Shown here: piece after piece, positions 63,926 through 64,000 of the stretch
How the letters are laid out: every line of letters starts with the position of its first letter
Position numbering within the stretch: position 1 is the first letter of the stretch
NCBI GenBank assembly: GCA_040384325.1
Contig: JAZKJL010000004.1
Location: 1 to 64,000, forward strand
DNA from: JACMLX01 sp040384325
Lineage (GTDB): Bacteria > Gemmatimonadota > Gemmatimonadetes > Gemmatimonadales > Gemmatimonadaceae
Reading direction: 5' to 3'
Length of the DNA: 64,000 bases
The notes under the pieces: model-generated
What the model was told of the DNA's origin: nothing
Database searches by the model: none
Seen by the model: the letters and a program-made list of their open reading frames with translations, nothing else
Position numbers and translations under genes: made by a program

Positions 63926-64000
63926 ATGCCATCGCCCATCCGCACCCAGCAGGAAGTGCACACCGCGCTCGACGGTGCCGCCGTGCTGGCCGCCGCCACC
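63926..64000 (+). CDS. 5' end of an unidentified gene (truncated by window edge)
   Basis: An ATG at 63926 opens a frame that stays open to the last base (25 codons, starting MPSPIRTQQEVHTALDGAAV). A TAGATT -10-like box (63913-63918) ends 7 nt before the ATG, the same arrangement as at trpS and the CDGSH gene. There is too little sequence to assign a family. Confidence 0.5.
   Translation, partial: MPSPIRTQQEVHTALDGAAVLAAAT

Overview
The window is GC-rich (roughly two-thirds G+C), gene-dense bacterial chromosome that most resembles the phylum Gemmatimonadota. The assignment rests on gene content: Ser/Thr kinases fused to TPR or TolB-like C-termini, carboxypeptidase-regulatory-like proteins, a YncE/phosphoesterase lipoprotein, a dimeric class II GlyRS, C-minus S14 and a YpdA-type reductase. 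It is an inference from protein style, not from a marker-gene tree. I found no rRNA, tRNA, CRISPR array, insertion sequence or phage gene.

Layout. 1-2865 is the 3' part of rpoC, closed by a strong terminator. 3.1-16.6 kb carries a membrane Ser/Thr kinase, a YncE-like phosphoesterase lipoprotein, prfC, a PAS-rich hybrid histidine kinase converging on a PAS-rich diguanylate cyclase, and a beta carbonic anhydrase. 16.7-17.7 kb is rpsL-rpsG with its own promoter and terminator. 17.8-30.5 kb is an accessory block splitting the str operon: a MaoC-like protein translationally coupled to a second Ser/Thr kinase, an M1 peptidase, an amidohydrolase, and a tightly packed seven-gene RiPP (lasso-peptide-like) operon. 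30.5-46.9 kb is the translation super-operon fusA-tuf-S10-spc-secY-adk-map, preceded by a promoter and an intrinsic terminator inside the fusA leader. 47.0-64.0 kb is mixed housekeeping and envelope genes: two paralogous lipoproteins, ftcD and an IMPase-family gene, trpS-dapA-like, a DUF456 protein, a 53-residue membrane protein, purA-ypdA-MBL hydrolase, two tandem regulatory-domain/plug-like proteins, glyS, a PQQ-propeller-like lipoprotein, a DUF1269 protein and a CDGSH protein.

Most notable point: the RiPP operon (25502-30497) encodes a PqqD-type recognition element (B1), a transglutaminase-like leader peptidase (B2), a 54-residue precursor with the lasso leader motif YxxPxLxxxG..T, an HPr-kinase-like kinase, a two-part ABC-2 exporter and a nucleotidyltransferase-like protein. 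No asparagine-synthetase-like lasso cyclase lies in the window. The precursor ends in serine, the residue phosphorylated by known lasso-peptide kinases. Either the cyclase lies elsewhere, or the product is a non-canonical, leader-cleaved and phosphorylated peptide.

Other points are a possible attenuator ahead of fusA, low-complexity basic/Gly-rich tails on S5, L5, S12 and L30, and TAnnTT -10-like hexamers placed 6-7 nt before several start codons, which suggests leaderless transcripts.
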